The notes under the pieces: model-generated
Seen by the model: the letters and a program-made list of their open reading frames with translations, nothing else
Told to the model about the DNA's origin: nothing
Database searches by the model: none
Origin: Ignavibacteriales bacterium
GTDB lineage: Bacteria > Bacteroidota > Ignavibacteria > Ignavibacteriales > Melioribacteraceae
Direction of reading: 5' to 3'
Length of the DNA stretch: 64,000 bases
Assembly (NCBI GenBank): GCA_026390795.1
Contig: JAPLFG010000001.1
Coordinates: forward strand, 248,001-312,000
Position numbers and translations under genes: made by a program
Shown: positions 17,693-28,339 of the stretch, piece after piece
How positions within the stretch are numbered: position 1 is the first letter of the stretch
Layout of the letters: each line of letters opens with the position of its first letter

Positions 17693-20600
17693 TTAAAAAT
17701 ATGCTTTTGCTTCAGCTCTCATCGTCTGAATTACTCTACTCTCCCCTTGTTTACGCGCATCGTAGCTAAATGATAACTGGACCAAACTTGAGATACGGTA
17801 ATCGAAAAATACACGCCAAAAATAATTTTTTCCAATTACATTTCCTCTCGTCATCTCAAAGGGCAGATTAAAAGAATTTGATGAAGAAATTAATTCGGTT
17901 CTTTCCACTTCAATGCGTAAGCGCCCTAAATTTTCAAAAGAAAAATTTGCATGTAATAAAACGGAATTCATATCAATTGAAGACGGAAAGATTGGATAAG
18001 TGTCCTCACTTTTACCGCTCTCAATCTTGAATCCAACTTCAATATCATGCTGAGGACGGTACGAAAAATCAGACGATAAATTATTTCTGGTGACGAGACG
18101 GGCTCTATTAGTTGTTGCCGGAGATAATAGATTGTCAATTTGATTTATGAATTCGGTTTGATTACTAATTTCTTCAACCATTTTGAATTTAATACGGAAT
18201 CCGCGTTCGCGGAAAAATCCATTCTCAATTCCGCCGTTGAACTGATTGAGAGATTTTCTCTGAGTAAATCTTAACCTAAAAGAGAGCTCATTACTATTTT
18301 GGAAAATATTGAAATCGTGTTGGAATAGCTGAGAACCTTGTATTGTTGTAGAATCATTCAAAAATTTTGAGAAATGAAGCAAATAAATATTTTTGGTTTC
18401 CGGGTCTTTGCTGTTCTCCTCAATCCGGAAAGAGGTTTCTGTGGAAATTGATTTAAGAATATCTGACCAGATGTTTTGATTTTTAAATGCTTTGTTGAAA
18501 TCAATTTTTAATCTTGTGTTTGTCTTTAACGCCATCACCGGGAATAATTTTTCAGTGGGGATTGTGATAAGTGAATATTCTCCATCATAAGCTGTTATTT
18601 GAAATTCATTTTCTTCTTGAATGCCGTTATTGTTTAGATCGCCTAGATAAATATAATTGCCGGTTCCTTTCGGAACTTTCACAAATACCCTTTCAAATTT
18701 CGCTATTTGTTCCGTTGCTGCCTGGTAATAAATATCGCCCGATATAAATCCATTCCATAGATTAAATCTGCTTTGTGAGAGCAATAATACTGTTTCATTA
18801 TCTCCGTAACCTTGAATTTTGAAATCGTCGGTATATATTTTATTGCGGAATGTCATATTTAGAGATGTTGAAAATTCTTTGAGTCCGTGATAATTAAATT
18901 GCATTTGCTCTGTTGTTGAAGTAGACTGTTTTCTAAGTTGTCCGTTCAAAGGAAATGATTCGTCCCTCAATGAAAAACTAAATTTTGAATCCAAAACAGA
19001 TGAGATTGTAAAATCAATATAAGGTGAGGCTTCGGAATACTTCAGGCTTGATGATAACAAACTATCCTTTGATGCTAATCTTTCTTCCTTATCTTCATAA
19101 ATAAAATTCATACCGGGTTTGAAGGATCCGAAAGTATAAAATACATTTCCATTTTGGCGTAACCAGTTTGAATGAATCATATTATTTGTAGAATTCACAT
19201 AATCAAGATCGTAGTCAAGTTGATAATCTTTTTTGTTGCCAAAGTTTAATTGAGAATATAATCGGTCGGAACTAAAATCGTCTCCTTGTTTCAAGTAACC
19301 GTACTTAGTGATAAGTGATAAGAGTTGGATTGGAGAATAAATTAAAGATATTTCCCGAAGTGTTTGATCTTCTGCGACCAGGACCGGCAAATTATAATTA
19401 CGGTTGAATTCAACATCATTTATTCTATCTAAAGATGAAAATCTTCCCTGGATGAATCTATCTTTAAAACTAAATCCGATTTTACCAAGTGAACTATTCC
19501 CAACTTTTATTTCCCGTTGATTTACTTCAAAAAATATTTTACGGGCATAACCAGAATTAGAGTCATCTCCAATTGAAGAAAACCGATTCTGGTCCCAATT
19601 GCTTCCGGTTAATTCTGCAGAAAGAGTGACACCTTCCATTAGGATTGCGGCTGCAGAAAAATTTCCTAATTGTTTTAATTCCGGCATAGGCAAATAAATT
19701 AATGGTAAGTATGAGCCATTTTTAATTCCAACAAAACGGTAGTTTCCCAAACTCTCTTTTGTATAATCGCCAAAACTCTCTCCTACATAACTGAACGAAA
19801 CATTATAAATTGCAGAGAGTGCGCCGGGTAAATATTTATAGTAAGTATATTGCTGAGAGTTAATGAGAGTATCAATTTTTGAATAGATACCATGAACTTT
19901 ACCGGTTGAATCGGGAAGTGCTAGAACGACTCCCGATCTGGTAGCTGCGTTTCTATCATTACCGGCAAGTTTTAGAATATTTAGATCATTTTCATTGAAT
20001 GTATATTCAATTGGATTGTTTTCATCATCCCCTTCTCTAAAATAGCTAACGCCAATTTTTACTCTCTCATCTAAAATTTTTGTAGAAAAGTCCGTTCCCA
20101 AAAAATTTCTTTTAAATTTCTGATCCGAGTATTCAAAATCGATAGAAATCCGGCTTGCTGAGGTAATCAATCTTTTAGCGGTAAAAGTTATCTCAGAATT
20201 TGAATAATCAATTATGTAATCGTTGTTTTCTCCGCGTTTCATCTGTTCGCCGTCAATATAGACGCGCTCGCTTCCGGCAATAACTATTATCTCTCGTTCA
20301 TTATTAATTCCGTTCAAGCGGTAAGGACCTTGATTTCCGTCCATTCCAGAAAATTGATTGGTAGTAAATTTCCCTCTAGAGCCGGCAATAGCTATTGTTC
20401 CGTTTGATGATTCGTAAAGGACTTCACCTTTCAACCCTTGCAATTTCCTGGTCACCTGGGAGAATTCATTCTCTCTTAAATTCAACTCATAATCACCAAA
20501 TGTTCCAATTGCATTTTTATGCCGAAGTTCGATAAATACTTTATCAAGTTCATCAAGCGTTTCTGTGTTTCCTTCTGGTTGAATTGGCGTATTTTCATCC

Positions 20601-21160
20601 GTGAGTGCTGCAACAAGTTCTATATCATCGGAAAGTTTTCCGGAAAGCTGTAACCGTAAACCGCTATTCAAAGTAAAATCGCGATTAGTTCCAATCGTGA
20701 ATCCGCGAATAATCGCACCGCTCTTATGTAAATCCTTTCCAAAAATAGATTCGGATGTTAGTGGTTCTCCTATCTTTTTGGAAGATCGAATGATATCTAA
20801 AGATTTTTCATTGTACTCTATTACAAGACTTCTTCTTTTGTATTCTTTTTGTAAACTCAATTTGACTGATTCGTACCTAACGAAAAGTGTATCGAGTAAA
20901 GAATATGTTAAATGGGGTGAAAGAGAGAAAGATCCGGTAGAATAATTAAATTCATATTCGCTATTGAGCAAAGTCTTGCCTCTTAAAACAATATTCTCGG
21001 TATGAGGAATTATAATTAAAGAAGAAATTTTGTAAAAATTATCGGAACGAATTTGAATTGTATCTCGAATTACAACAGAATTTTTTATCTGTGGAAATAG
21101 AAATGCCGGAGTGAATAGAATAAATAAAATATATATGTGGTTTAGAAATATCTTCTTCAA
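17693..21160 (-). CDS. Large outer-membrane beta-barrel protein of unknown function
   Basis: A 1155-residue protein with an N-terminal signal peptide (about residues 1-24, ending F-L-F-P-Q). I do not recognise a named family. Two similar immunoglobulin-like segments, each of the form V-x(2)-DG/RG-x-x-L/M...Y-x-(I/F)-x-Y-S-x-(S/G), occur near residues 55-95 and 300-345. Between them is a stretch with G-F-T-I-G-T-N-R-D and D-E-N-T-P-I-Q-P-E-G-N. The remainder alternates polar and hydrophobic residues and ends in a short aromatic-terminated strand (A-K-A-Y-F), as expected for a long outer-membrane barrel. It lies 71 bp downstream of the five-permease export operon and may be co-transcribed. A surface-assembly or export role is conceivable but unproven. 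Confidence 0.72.
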   Translation of the reverse strand: MKKIFLNHIYILFILFTPAFLFPQIKNSVVIRDTIQIRSDNFYKISSLIIIPHTENIVLRGKTLLNSEYEFNYSTGSFSLSPHLTYSLLDTLFVRYESVKLSLQKEYKRRSLVIEYNEKSLDIIRSSKKIGEPLTSESIFGKDLHKSGAIIRGFTIGTNRDFTLNSGLRLQLSGKLSDDIELVAALTDENTPIQPEGNTETLDELDKVFIELRHKNAIGTFGDYELNLRENEFSQVTRKLQGLKGEVLYESSNGTIAIAGSRGKFTTNQFSGMDGNQGPYRLNGINNEREIIVIAGSERVYIDGEQMKRGENNDYIIDYSNSEITFTAKRLITSASRISIDFEYSDQKFKRNFLGTDFSTKILDERVKIGVSYFREGDDENNPIEYTFNENDLNILKLAGNDRNAATRSGVVLALPDSTGKVHGIYSKIDTLINSQQYTYYKYLPGALSAIYNVSFSYVGESFGDYTKESLGNYRFVGIKNGSYLPLIYLPMPELKQLGNFSAAAILMEGVTLSAELTGSNWDQNRFSSIGDDSNSGYARKIFFEVNQREIKVGNSSLGKIGFSFKDRFIQGRFSSLDRINDVEFNRNYNLPVLVAEDQTLREISLIYSPIQLLSLITKYGYLKQGDDFSSDRLYSQLNFGNKKDYQLDYDLDYVNSTNNMIHSNWLRQNGNVFYTFGSFKPGMNFIYEDKEERLASKDSLLSSSLKYSEASPYIDFTISSVLDSKFSFSLRDESFPLNGQLRKQSTSTTEQMQFNYHGLKEFSTSLNMTFRNKIYTDDFKIQGYGDNETVLLLSQSRFNLWNGFISGDIYYQAATEQIAKFERVFVKVPKGTGNYIYLGDLNNNGIQEENEFQITAYDGEYSLITIPTEKLFPVMALKTNTRLKIDFNKAFKNQNIWSDILKSISTETSFRIEENSKDPETKNIYLLHFSKFLNDSTTIQGSQLFQHDFNIFQNSNELSFRLRFTQRKSLNQFNGGIENGFFRERGFRIKFKMVEEISNQTEFINQIDNLLSPATTNRARLVTRNNLSSDFSYRPQHDIEVGFKIESGKSEDTYPIFPSSIDMNSVLLHANFSFENLGRLRIEVERTELISSSNSFNLPFEMTRGNVIGKNYFWRVFFDYRISSLVQLSFSYDARKQGESRVIQTMRAEAKAYF

Positions 21161-21231
21161 AAAATTAGCTTTAGTAAATTTTGTAGAAATAATCTAAACC
21201 GATACTCCATTTAATTCAACACACTAATAAT

Positions 21232-22458
21232 TTACTCGTATCTTAAAGCTTCTATCGGGTCTAGGTTAGATGCCTTAATTGCCGGATAAACTCCAAAAAC
21301 AACTCCGACAAAAGTAGTGAGTATTAATCCAATGATAATCCAATCGATTGGAAGAACAATAGCGACACCTAGCTGTAATGCAACTAAATTCCCGCCCATC
21401 ACACCAAGGAAAATTCCAATCAATCCACCGAACCAGCTGAGTGAAACTGCTTCAACAACAAATTGAGTTAGAATTGATTTTCTTTTGGCTCCTATGGCTT
21501 TACGAATTCCAATTTCGCGTGTACGCTCAGTTACGCTTACAAGCATAATATTCATAATACCAATTCCAGCGGCTAGAAGAGCGATAAATGCTATTACTGC
21601 GGCGCCAAGTTTGAAATATTTAGTGAGATCGTTAAACTGCTGTATTAGCTGTTCATTCGTAACAATCTCAAAATCATTCTCTGCTCCGCTCGGGACTTTT
21701 CTAATTTTTCTTAAAGCACCTATAACTTCATCCGTAGTTTTTTCTATTAGCTCTTTATTCTTGCACATAATAATTATAGAAGCGCTTCGCTCGGTGCCAA
21801 AAATTTTTTCAAAAGTGCCAAGCGGTATTGCAACAAAGTTGTCCTGGGACTGACCAAATATTGATCCACGTTTTTCAAATACACCTGCAATTTCAAAATT
21901 GAAATTATCTATTTTAATTTGCTGTCCGATAGGTGAAATGCTTTTGAAGAATTTTTCTGAGATATCCGTTCCTATAACAACAGTGGGACGTGAATAATCA
22001 TAATCAGCTTTAGATAAGTTCCTCCCCTCACCGATTTTTAAATCTCTCGCAATAAAAAGATCTTGATTTACTCCTGCAATACCGACATTAGGATTGGTTT
22101 TAATGTTGTTATATTTTAATGTTGTACCACCTCGGCTAACGGAAACCCCAACAGCTACAGGAAGAGTTGTAATCTCTTTCAACTTCTCTGCTTCCTTAAC
22201 AGTTATATTTTTACGATTATGATTACGGCTACGATCATGCGGGCCAAGTTGAATTGCCGGCCATTTACTTACAATAAAATTATTTGATCCAATCGAATTA
22301 AAAATATCTTCAAAACTTTGTTGGATTGCGCCAATGGCTGTCATTACGATAATAATCGAGAAGAGTCCGACCGTTATTCCTAACAACGTAAGAGATGATC
22401 TTAGTTTATTAGCAATGATAGAACTAAGAGCGAGTTTTATACTTTCAAAAATTTGCAT
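21232..22458 (-). CDS. MacB/FtsX-type ABC permease, subtype A (third copy)
   Basis: A 408-residue permease: one N-terminal helix (about 20-42, L-R-S-S-L-T-L-L-G-I-T-V-G), a periplasmic MacB-core domain (about 45-280), and a C-terminal FtsX domain of three helices with the conserved loop SVTERTREIGIRKAIGAK. It belongs to the A subtype, recognisable by L-A-L-S-S-I and the D-N-F-V-A-I-P-L motif, but is the most divergent of the three A copies. No ATPase domain is fused; the ATPase is the separate gene at 27596. It is last in the operon, 5 bp after the second B-type permease. Confidence 0.9.
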   Translation of the reverse strand: MQIFESIKLALSSIIANKLRSSLTLLGITVGLFSIIIVMTAIGAIQQSFEDIFNSIGSNNFIVSKWPAIQLGPHDRSRNHNRKNITVKEAEKLKEITTLPVAVGVSVSRGGTTLKYNNIKTNPNVGIAGVNQDLFIARDLKIGEGRNLSKADYDYSRPTVVIGTDISEKFFKSISPIGQQIKIDNFNFEIAGVFEKRGSIFGQSQDNFVAIPLGTFEKIFGTERSASIIIMCKNKELIEKTTDEVIGALRKIRKVPSGAENDFEIVTNEQLIQQFNDLTKYFKLGAAVIAFIALLAAGIGIMNIMLVSVTERTREIGIRKAIGAKRKSILTQFVVEAVSLSWFGGLIGIFLGVMGGNLVALQLGVAIVLPIDWIIIGLILTTFVGVVFGVYPAIKASNLDPIEALRYE

Positions 22459-22463
22459 ACTAT

Positions 22464-23699
22464 TTACTCGTACCGTAATGAATCAACCGGGTTGAGCCTC
22501 GATGCTTTCCATGCAGGTAAAAAACCGGAAATAATTCCGACCATAGCAGAAATAAGTAGAGCAATTAGAACAACATCGAAAGGCATCGCGGTTGGTAAAA
22601 ATTGGTTGATGATAAGGCTAAGCGGAAATGAAATCATTAATCCTATAATTCCACCCATGAGACACAGTAAGGCGGATTCTGTCAAAAATTGAAGAAGAAT
22701 TGACCACGTTTTAGCGCCAATCGCTTTTCTTACTCCAATCTCTTTCGTCCTTTCAGTTACTGAAACGAACATTATATTCATTATTCCAATTGCACCTACA
22801 AATAATGAAAGTGCCGTAATAACAATACCCGCTATTCCAACAACCCCAATAGTTTTATCATACATATCTTTCAGCGCTTCCTGCTGATTGATTGCAAAGT
22901 CATCCGGTTTATTAAATGGGACTTTTCTGATAATACGCATCGCAGCGATTATCTCTTCTCTTGCATCCGGAATTTTATCAACATCACCGATCTTGATATC
23001 TATCCTTAATCTTTGATGTCTATTGCTGATCACAGTTTCAAAAGTCTTTAACGGCATTATTATTTGACCATCCATACTGAATGAACCCATCATACCGCTG
23101 CCTTGTTTTTCCAGAACACCAATAACCTGCATCGGAATATTATTAACTTTTATTTCATTATTAATAGGACTTTCTACAGGAAAAAGCTCATTCGCAATAT
23201 CTTTTCCAATAACACATACTCTTCTTCCGGCTCGTACGTCAAGATCAGTCAAAAATCTACCTTGTTCAGGATTTACATTTCCAGTTTTTTGATAATCTTC
23301 AGTCGTACCATAAACCAAAGTAGATTGAACGGATTTTTCTTTACGTTTGATCGTAGCTCCAAAAGAACTTTTACTTGGAGCCATGGCTTCGTAGTTTTTA
23401 AGTATGCCTCGCAATTTTTCATACTGTTCATAAGTAATATCTTTTCTATTACGAAATTGAGCCCAATCTCCCATTGCGAACCAAGGATATTTATCAACAT
23501 AAAGAACATCGCTTCCAAACGAGGAGATGCTTGAAATAAATGCTTCACGGAGACCGACCATTGCTGTAGACATTGTTGTAACCGCCACTATACCGATAAT
23601 AATTCCAAGTGTAGTTAATATGGAACGAAGTTTGTTCGATCGTATTGCTGTAAAAGCAATTAGAAGGATTTCGCGAAATTCAACGATGAATATTTTCAT
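22464..23699 (-). CDS. MacB/FtsX-type ABC permease, subtype B (second copy)
   Basis: A 411-residue permease with the same architecture as its neighbours. B-subtype marks are the N-terminal F-R-E-I-L-L-I-A-F-T-A-I-R-S-N-K-L-R, V-D-K-Y-P-W-F just after the first helix, the D-G-Q-I-I-M-P-L segment, and the C-terminal loop SVTERTKEIGVRKAIGAK. Its closest relative in the window is the permease at 26347, not the ones beside it. It is likely to pair with an A-type subunit to form a heterodimeric channel; that pairing is inference. Confidence 0.9.
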   Translation of the reverse strand: MKIFIVEFREILLIAFTAIRSNKLRSILTTLGIIIGIVAVTTMSTAMVGLREAFISSISSFGSDVLYVDKYPWFAMGDWAQFRNRKDITYEQYEKLRGILKNYEAMAPSKSSFGATIKRKEKSVQSTLVYGTTEDYQKTGNVNPEQGRFLTDLDVRAGRRVCVIGKDIANELFPVESPINNEIKVNNIPMQVIGVLEKQGSGMMGSFSMDGQIIMPLKTFETVISNRHQRLRIDIKIGDVDKIPDAREEIIAAMRIIRKVPFNKPDDFAINQQEALKDMYDKTIGVVGIAGIVITALSLFVGAIGIMNIMFVSVTERTKEIGVRKAIGAKTWSILLQFLTESALLCLMGGIIGLMISFPLSLIINQFLPTAMPFDVVLIALLISAMVGIISGFLPAWKASRLNPVDSLRYE

Positions 23700-23791
23700 A
23701 CTCTAAAATATTCATTATGAAGATTGAAATGCAATTTTAAAATAAAATAATTGGTCACGCAAAATGAAAAAAATTATTTTATGGAAAAAAA

Positions 23792-25021
23792 TCATTCGTA
23801 TCGCAATGCATCAATCGGGTCTAAGTTGGATGCTTTATATGCCGGATATGTACCGAAAGTTACCCCAATAATAACGCAAAGTAATACGCCTATAATTATC
23901 CAGTCTAACGGAAGAACGGCTGTGGCTTTTAGGAATGAACCTGCTAGATTTCCAACAAGTACACCTAAGATTATTCCAATTAGTCCTCCCAACAAACTCA
24001 GAGTAACGGCTTCTGTTAGAAATTGTATTAATATATTTAGTTTTTTTGCGCCGATAGCTTTTCTAATTCCGATTTCACGAGTTCTTTCCGTAACAGAGAC
24101 CAGCATGATATTCATTATTCCAACTCCGGCTGCAAGAAGAGCAATAGCGGCAATTACAATTGAGCCAATACGAACTCCGGAAGTAATTGTATTTATTTGT
24201 GTCAGCATAGATTCATTTGAAAAGATTTCAAAATTATCCGGTTCCCCAGCCGGTACTTTTCTAATAATTCGTAAGTATCCTGATGCTACATCAATAAGCT
24301 CTTTATAAGTTTCATCATCTTTTCCCATTACAGTTATATTAATACTTCTAGTATGTCTGCCGTAATAATTTTGAAATGTAGTTATCGGGATCACTGCAAA
24401 GTTATCCTGACTCTGACCAAAAGCTCCGCCTTGAGATTCGAGAACACCGATTATTTTTAACTTATGCCCATCCATGGTAACAACTTGATCAACCGCACTA
24501 AAGTTGGGGAACAATTTTTTAGCGATATCCGCTCCAATAACCACAATATCTTCGTAGCGTTGAACATCACGATCGTTGAAGGCCCGCCCGTCTTCCACAG
24601 TCCATTTATTATTTGGAAATGCTTCAGGTGTAGTTCCGGCAATTTGAATATTTGGATTTGTCTCTCTGTTGCCAACTTTTATTAGTTTACCAAAATTCCA
24701 TTGTTCGGCTCCAACATATTTGGCTTCCACAAGTTTTGCTTTCAATTCATAATATTCTTCAAGAGTTATATCTGGACGGTTTCTAAAACGCGCTCGATCA
24801 TTCGGACCATTATTGAAGACTGGAAATTTCTGAATTTGAAATGTATTCTGCCCCAGCATCGAGACACCTTCTTGAATGCTTTTCTGAAGCATTTCAATTA
24901 TGGTGCTGATTGCAATAATAGAAAAGATACCGACTATAATACCTAATATAGTTAGCGAAGACCTTAGTTTGTTTGTCCGGAGAGAAGCAATGGCAATTTT
25001 AATAATTTCTAAAATTCTCAT
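23792..25021 (-). CDS. MacB/FtsX-type ABC permease, subtype A (second copy)
   Basis: A 409-residue permease starting M-R-I-L-E-I-I-K-I-A-I-A-S-L-R. The open frame extends eight codons further, but GGAG lies 8 nt before the ATG at 25021, so I use that. It is very similar to the permease at 25115 along its whole length: both share I-V-G-I-F-S-I, the L-G-Q-N-T-F-Q-I-Q-K-F-P stretch, F-R-N-R-P-D-I-T-L, and G-Q-S-Q-D-N-F-A. A recent tandem duplication is the simplest explanation. The FtsX loop SVTERTREIGIRKAIGAK is intact. Confidence 0.91.
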   Translation of the reverse strand: MRILEIIKIAIASLRTNKLRSSLTILGIIVGIFSIIAISTIIEMLQKSIQEGVSMLGQNTFQIQKFPVFNNGPNDRARFRNRPDITLEEYYELKAKLVEAKYVGAEQWNFGKLIKVGNRETNPNIQIAGTTPEAFPNNKWTVEDGRAFNDRDVQRYEDIVVIGADIAKKLFPNFSAVDQVVTMDGHKLKIIGVLESQGGAFGQSQDNFAVIPITTFQNYYGRHTRSINITVMGKDDETYKELIDVASGYLRIIRKVPAGEPDNFEIFSNESMLTQINTITSGVRIGSIVIAAIALLAAGVGIMNIMLVSVTERTREIGIRKAIGAKKLNILIQFLTEAVTLSLLGGLIGIILGVLVGNLAGSFLKATAVLPLDWIIIGVLLCVIIGVTFGTYPAYKASNLDPIDALRYE

Positions 25022-25114
25022 ACAATCATCTCCATGCTTATTCAAATTGCAAAATGAAATTATATTTCAGCTCTAAACCAGAGCCGTAATCATAGCATGT
25101 TTTAAAAACAGAAT

Positions 25115-26347
25115 TTATTCGTACCGCAGAGCTTCTATAGGATCAAGGCTAGAAGCTTTGTAAGCAGGATAAGTTCCAAAGCTTACACCAATAACGACGC
25201 ACAACATAACTCCAATCATTACCCAGTCTATTGGAATTACGGCAGATGCTTTTAAGAATGAACCTGCTAAATTTCCCACAATAACGCCAAGTATTATTCC
25301 AGCAATACCGCCAAGGAGGCTAAGGGTAACAGATTCGGTTAGGAATTGAAAGAGTATATTTATTTTTTTTGCACCGATCGCTTTTCGTATTCCTATTTCA
25401 CGGGTTCTTTCTGTAACTGATACCAGCATAATATTCATTATTCCAACGCCGGCCGCAAGCAGAGCGATTGCTCCAATAACAATGGAACCAATACGTACCC
25501 CAGAAGTAATCTGATTTATTTGTGTTAGCATCTGTTCATTTGATCTGAAATCAAAATTATTTTCTTCACCCGCTTTCAAACCTCTGATAGTCCTGAAATA
25601 ACCTTCTGAAATTTCCATTACATCATTGTAAGATTCTTTATCCTTCGTCATTACGGTAATATTGATACTGTTATTCCTTTTACCATAAAAATTCTGATAT
25701 GTCGTAATCGGAAGAATCGCAAAATTATCCTGGCTTTGACCGAATACTGCACCTTGCGCTTCGAGGACACCAATCACCCGCAATTTATGACCATCCATAG
25801 TGACCACTTCATCAACCGCACTCATATTTGGAAAAAGTTTTTTTGCTACATCGGCACCAAGTATTATATAATTTTCATACCGTTGAACATCTCTTTCACT
25901 GAAACCACGACCATCATCAACAACCCATTTATTATTTGGAAATGCTTCTAAGGTGCAACCCGAGACTTGAACATTTGGATTTGTTTCTTTATTACCAACC
26001 TTAATCTGTTTTCCGAAATTCCATTGTTCGGCACCGACCGATTTTGCTTCAACAAGTTTAGCTTTCAATCGGTAGTATTCATCTAGAGTAATATCCGGGC
26101 GGTTTCTGAATTTTGCCCGTTCAGCCGGTCCGCCTGTATTAATAGCTGGAAATTTTTGGATCTGAAAAGTATTCTGACCAAGTTGGGAAATACCATCTTC
26201 GATACTTTTCTGCAGCATTTCAATTACTGTACTTATTGTAATAATTGAAAAAATTCCGACTATAATACCAAGAATGGTTAATAAAGAACGCAATCTATTT
26301 GTACGTAATGATGAAAGTGCAACTTTTATTACTTCAATAAATTTCAT
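25115..26347 (-). CDS. MacB/FtsX-type ABC permease, subtype A (first copy)
   Basis: A 410-residue permease, near-twin of the one at 23792. It has the N-terminal helix, a MacB-core periplasmic domain with G-Q-S-Q-D-N-F-A-I-L-P-I, and a C-terminal three-helix FtsX domain with SVTERTREIGIRKAIGAK. The ATG overlaps the stop of the preceding B-type permease by one base (TAATG), showing translational coupling of a B-A pair. That coupling is the best sequence hint that the functional channel is a B/A heterodimer. Confidence 0.92.
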   Translation of the reverse strand: MKFIEVIKVALSSLRTNRLRSLLTILGIIVGIFSIITISTVIEMLQKSIEDGISQLGQNTFQIQKFPAINTGGPAERAKFRNRPDITLDEYYRLKAKLVEAKSVGAEQWNFGKQIKVGNKETNPNVQVSGCTLEAFPNNKWVVDDGRGFSERDVQRYENYIILGADVAKKLFPNMSAVDEVVTMDGHKLRVIGVLEAQGAVFGQSQDNFAILPITTYQNFYGKRNNSINITVMTKDKESYNDVMEISEGYFRTIRGLKAGEENNFDFRSNEQMLTQINQITSGVRIGSIVIGAIALLAAGVGIMNIMLVSVTERTREIGIRKAIGAKKINILFQFLTESVTLSLLGGIAGIILGVIVGNLAGSFLKASAVIPIDWVMIGVMLCVVIGVSFGTYPAYKASSLDPIEALRYE

Positions 26348-27585
26348 TACTCATACCTCAATGCTTCAACAGGATCTAATTTAGCCGCTGTGTAAGCCGG
26401 CGCAAATCCGGAAAGTACTCCGGTTAAAATTGATATTACAATTGCCAGGATGAATGCATCTGCCTGAACAGAGGTAGGGAGGAATTGATTAATGATAAGA
26501 CTCAATATTATTGCTATTACTAACCCAATCATTCCACCGATCAAACAAATTATCGCAGATTCGAAAATAAACTGTCCAAGTATTGATCTTTTTTTGGCTC
26601 CAATCGCTTTGCGGATACCGATTTCTCTGGTTCTTTCTTTTACCGAAACAAACATGATGTTCATAATTCCAATTGCACCAACGAATAAGGACAATCCTGT
26701 GATAAACAATCCCGCTATTTGAATTACACCTACAGTTTGATTAATTGTTTTTAGTAAAGCTTCCTGCTGGTTAATTGAGAAGTCGTTTTCTTCATTGTAT
26801 TTTAAACCGCGTACTCTTCTCATAATGCCAACAGCTTCTTCTTTTACTGCATCAACCATCTGACTATTTGGAGCGCGGACATTAAAAGTGACGCTTCTAA
26901 AATTTTCACTTTGGAAATACTTAAAAATATTTTGTATTGGTATAAATGCCTGGTTATCCGGATTAAAATTTCCCATTACCCATGATCCCTGCTCTGCAAG
27001 GACGCCGATAACTTTAAATTTGTGCCCCTTTATTTTTACATCATTATCTAAAGCGCTGCCAAGTGGAAATAATTTCTTTGCTACTTCACTTCCAAGTACG
27101 CAGACTTCTCTACCACCATTACTTTCTATTTCATTGAAGAACCTTCCTTCACTAAAATTTAAGTTGGTTGTATTGATATACTCATCTGTTGTTCCCTGAA
27201 CTAGTATGAATTCAACAGAATGTTCTTTCTGTTTTATTGTTTGATTTGACCAAACAGTTGGTGCAGAAGCAGCAGGAAGTTTGGCAAGTTCTTTATACCT
27301 TTTATAATCAGCTAACGTAATATTTCTGCGGTTGCGCATTTGCCAAAACGGTATATCATTATTAAACCATTGCCATTTGTCAATGTAAAGGTTATCTGAA
27401 CCGAGAGAAGCTACACCTTTTTGAAATGCGTTATCAATTCCTTTAATTGCCGTAGACATTAGAACAACAGAAGCAATGCCTATTACAATCCCCAGAGTTG
27501 TTAAGACCGCCCGGACTTTATTAGCCCGGATTGCTCTTAGAGAAATCAGTAACCCCTCTTTCAATTCAAATAAATAATTTTTCAT
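26347..27585 (-). CDS. MacB/FtsX-type ABC permease, subtype B (first copy)
   Basis: A 412-residue permease. The open frame reaches 27630, but the upstream part overlaps the ATPase gene and is not permease-like, so I start at M-K-N-Y-L-F-E-L-K (27585), with AAAGG just upstream. B-subtype marks are L-L-I-S-L-R-A-I-R-A-N-K-V-R, I-D-K-W-Q-W-F and D-N-Q-A-F-I-P-I. The cytoplasmic loop reads SVKERTREIGIRKAIGAK. It is 10 bp after the ATPase gene and is coupled to the following A-type permease. Confidence 0.91.
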   Translation of the reverse strand: MKNYLFELKEGLLISLRAIRANKVRAVLTTLGIVIGIASVVLMSTAIKGIDNAFQKGVASLGSDNLYIDKWQWFNNDIPFWQMRNRRNITLADYKRYKELAKLPAASAPTVWSNQTIKQKEHSVEFILVQGTTDEYINTTNLNFSEGRFFNEIESNGGREVCVLGSEVAKKLFPLGSALDNDVKIKGHKFKVIGVLAEQGSWVMGNFNPDNQAFIPIQNIFKYFQSENFRSVTFNVRAPNSQMVDAVKEEAVGIMRRVRGLKYNEENDFSINQQEALLKTINQTVGVIQIAGLFITGLSLFVGAIGIMNIMFVSVKERTREIGIRKAIGAKKRSILGQFIFESAIICLIGGMIGLVIAIILSLIINQFLPTSVQADAFILAIVISILTGVLSGFAPAYTAAKLDPVEALRYE

Positions 27586-27595
27586 TTTGCAACCT

Positions 27596-28318
27596 TTATG
27601 ATTTGGATGCGCCGTTTTTCTTTGGCACATATCTTTTAGTCACTTCTTCATCTCTCTCTATCAATCCATCTCGTAACCTTATAATTCTTGCTGCATGTTC
27701 GGCAATGTATTCTTCGTGCGTTACAAGTATTATCGTGTTGCCCTGTTCATAAATTTCATTGAATAGTGCCATGATATCTTCTCCGGTTTTTGTATCCAGG
27801 TTACCGGTAGGTTCATCCGCAAGGATTATTGCAGGAGCTGTTACAAGAGCGCGGGCAATTGCTACACGTTGCCGCTGTCCGCCGGAAAGTTCATTTGGTT
27901 TGTGATGAATACGATCTGATAATCCAACGTGTTCTAAAGCAAGTCTTGCTCTTTCTTTTCTATCAGAAGATGATACGCCTGCATAAATCATCGGCAGTTC
28001 AACATTATGTAGTGCATCCGATCTTGGAAGTAAATTAAAAGTTTGAAATACAAAACCAATCTCTTTATTTCTAATCGCTGCAAGCTCATTATCATTCATT
28101 TGACTGACATTAGTACCTTTAAAATCATAGAGACCTTTTGTTGGCGTATCCAAACAACCTAATATATTCATCAAAGTTGATTTACCGGAACCGGATGGGC
28201 CCATGATTGCGACGTATTCATTCTTGTTTATCTTCAGAGAAACATCTCTAAGAGCGTGCACTTCTTCACTGCCTACCTGATATATTTTTGCTATATGTTC
28301 AATATTAATGATGTTCAT
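27596..28318 (-). CDS. ABC transporter ATPase (LolD/MacB type)
   Basis: A 240-residue stand-alone ATPase that powers the five downstream FtsX permeases. All catalytic motifs are intact: Walker [10 protein letters not shown], signature [15 protein letters not shown], Walker [13 protein letters not shown], and H-loop V-T-H-E. The family includes LolD, FtsE and the ATPase half of MacB. In canonical MacB the ATPase and permease are fused; here they are separate, and one ATPase gene serves five permease genes. It lies 21 bp after the adaptor gene. Confidence 0.95.
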   Translation of the reverse strand: MNIINIEHIAKIYQVGSEEVHALRDVSLKINKNEYVAIMGPSGSGKSTLMNILGCLDTPTKGLYDFKGTNVSQMNDNELAAIRNKEIGFVFQTFNLLPRSDALHNVELPMIYAGVSSSDRKERARLALEHVGLSDRIHHKPNELSGGQRQRVAIARALVTAPAIILADEPTGNLDTKTGEDIMALFNEIYEQGNTIILVTHEEYIAEHAARIIRLRDGLIERDEEVTKRYVPKKNGASKS

Positions 28319-28339
28319 TTTAGTTCCGTTCTTTGTGAT

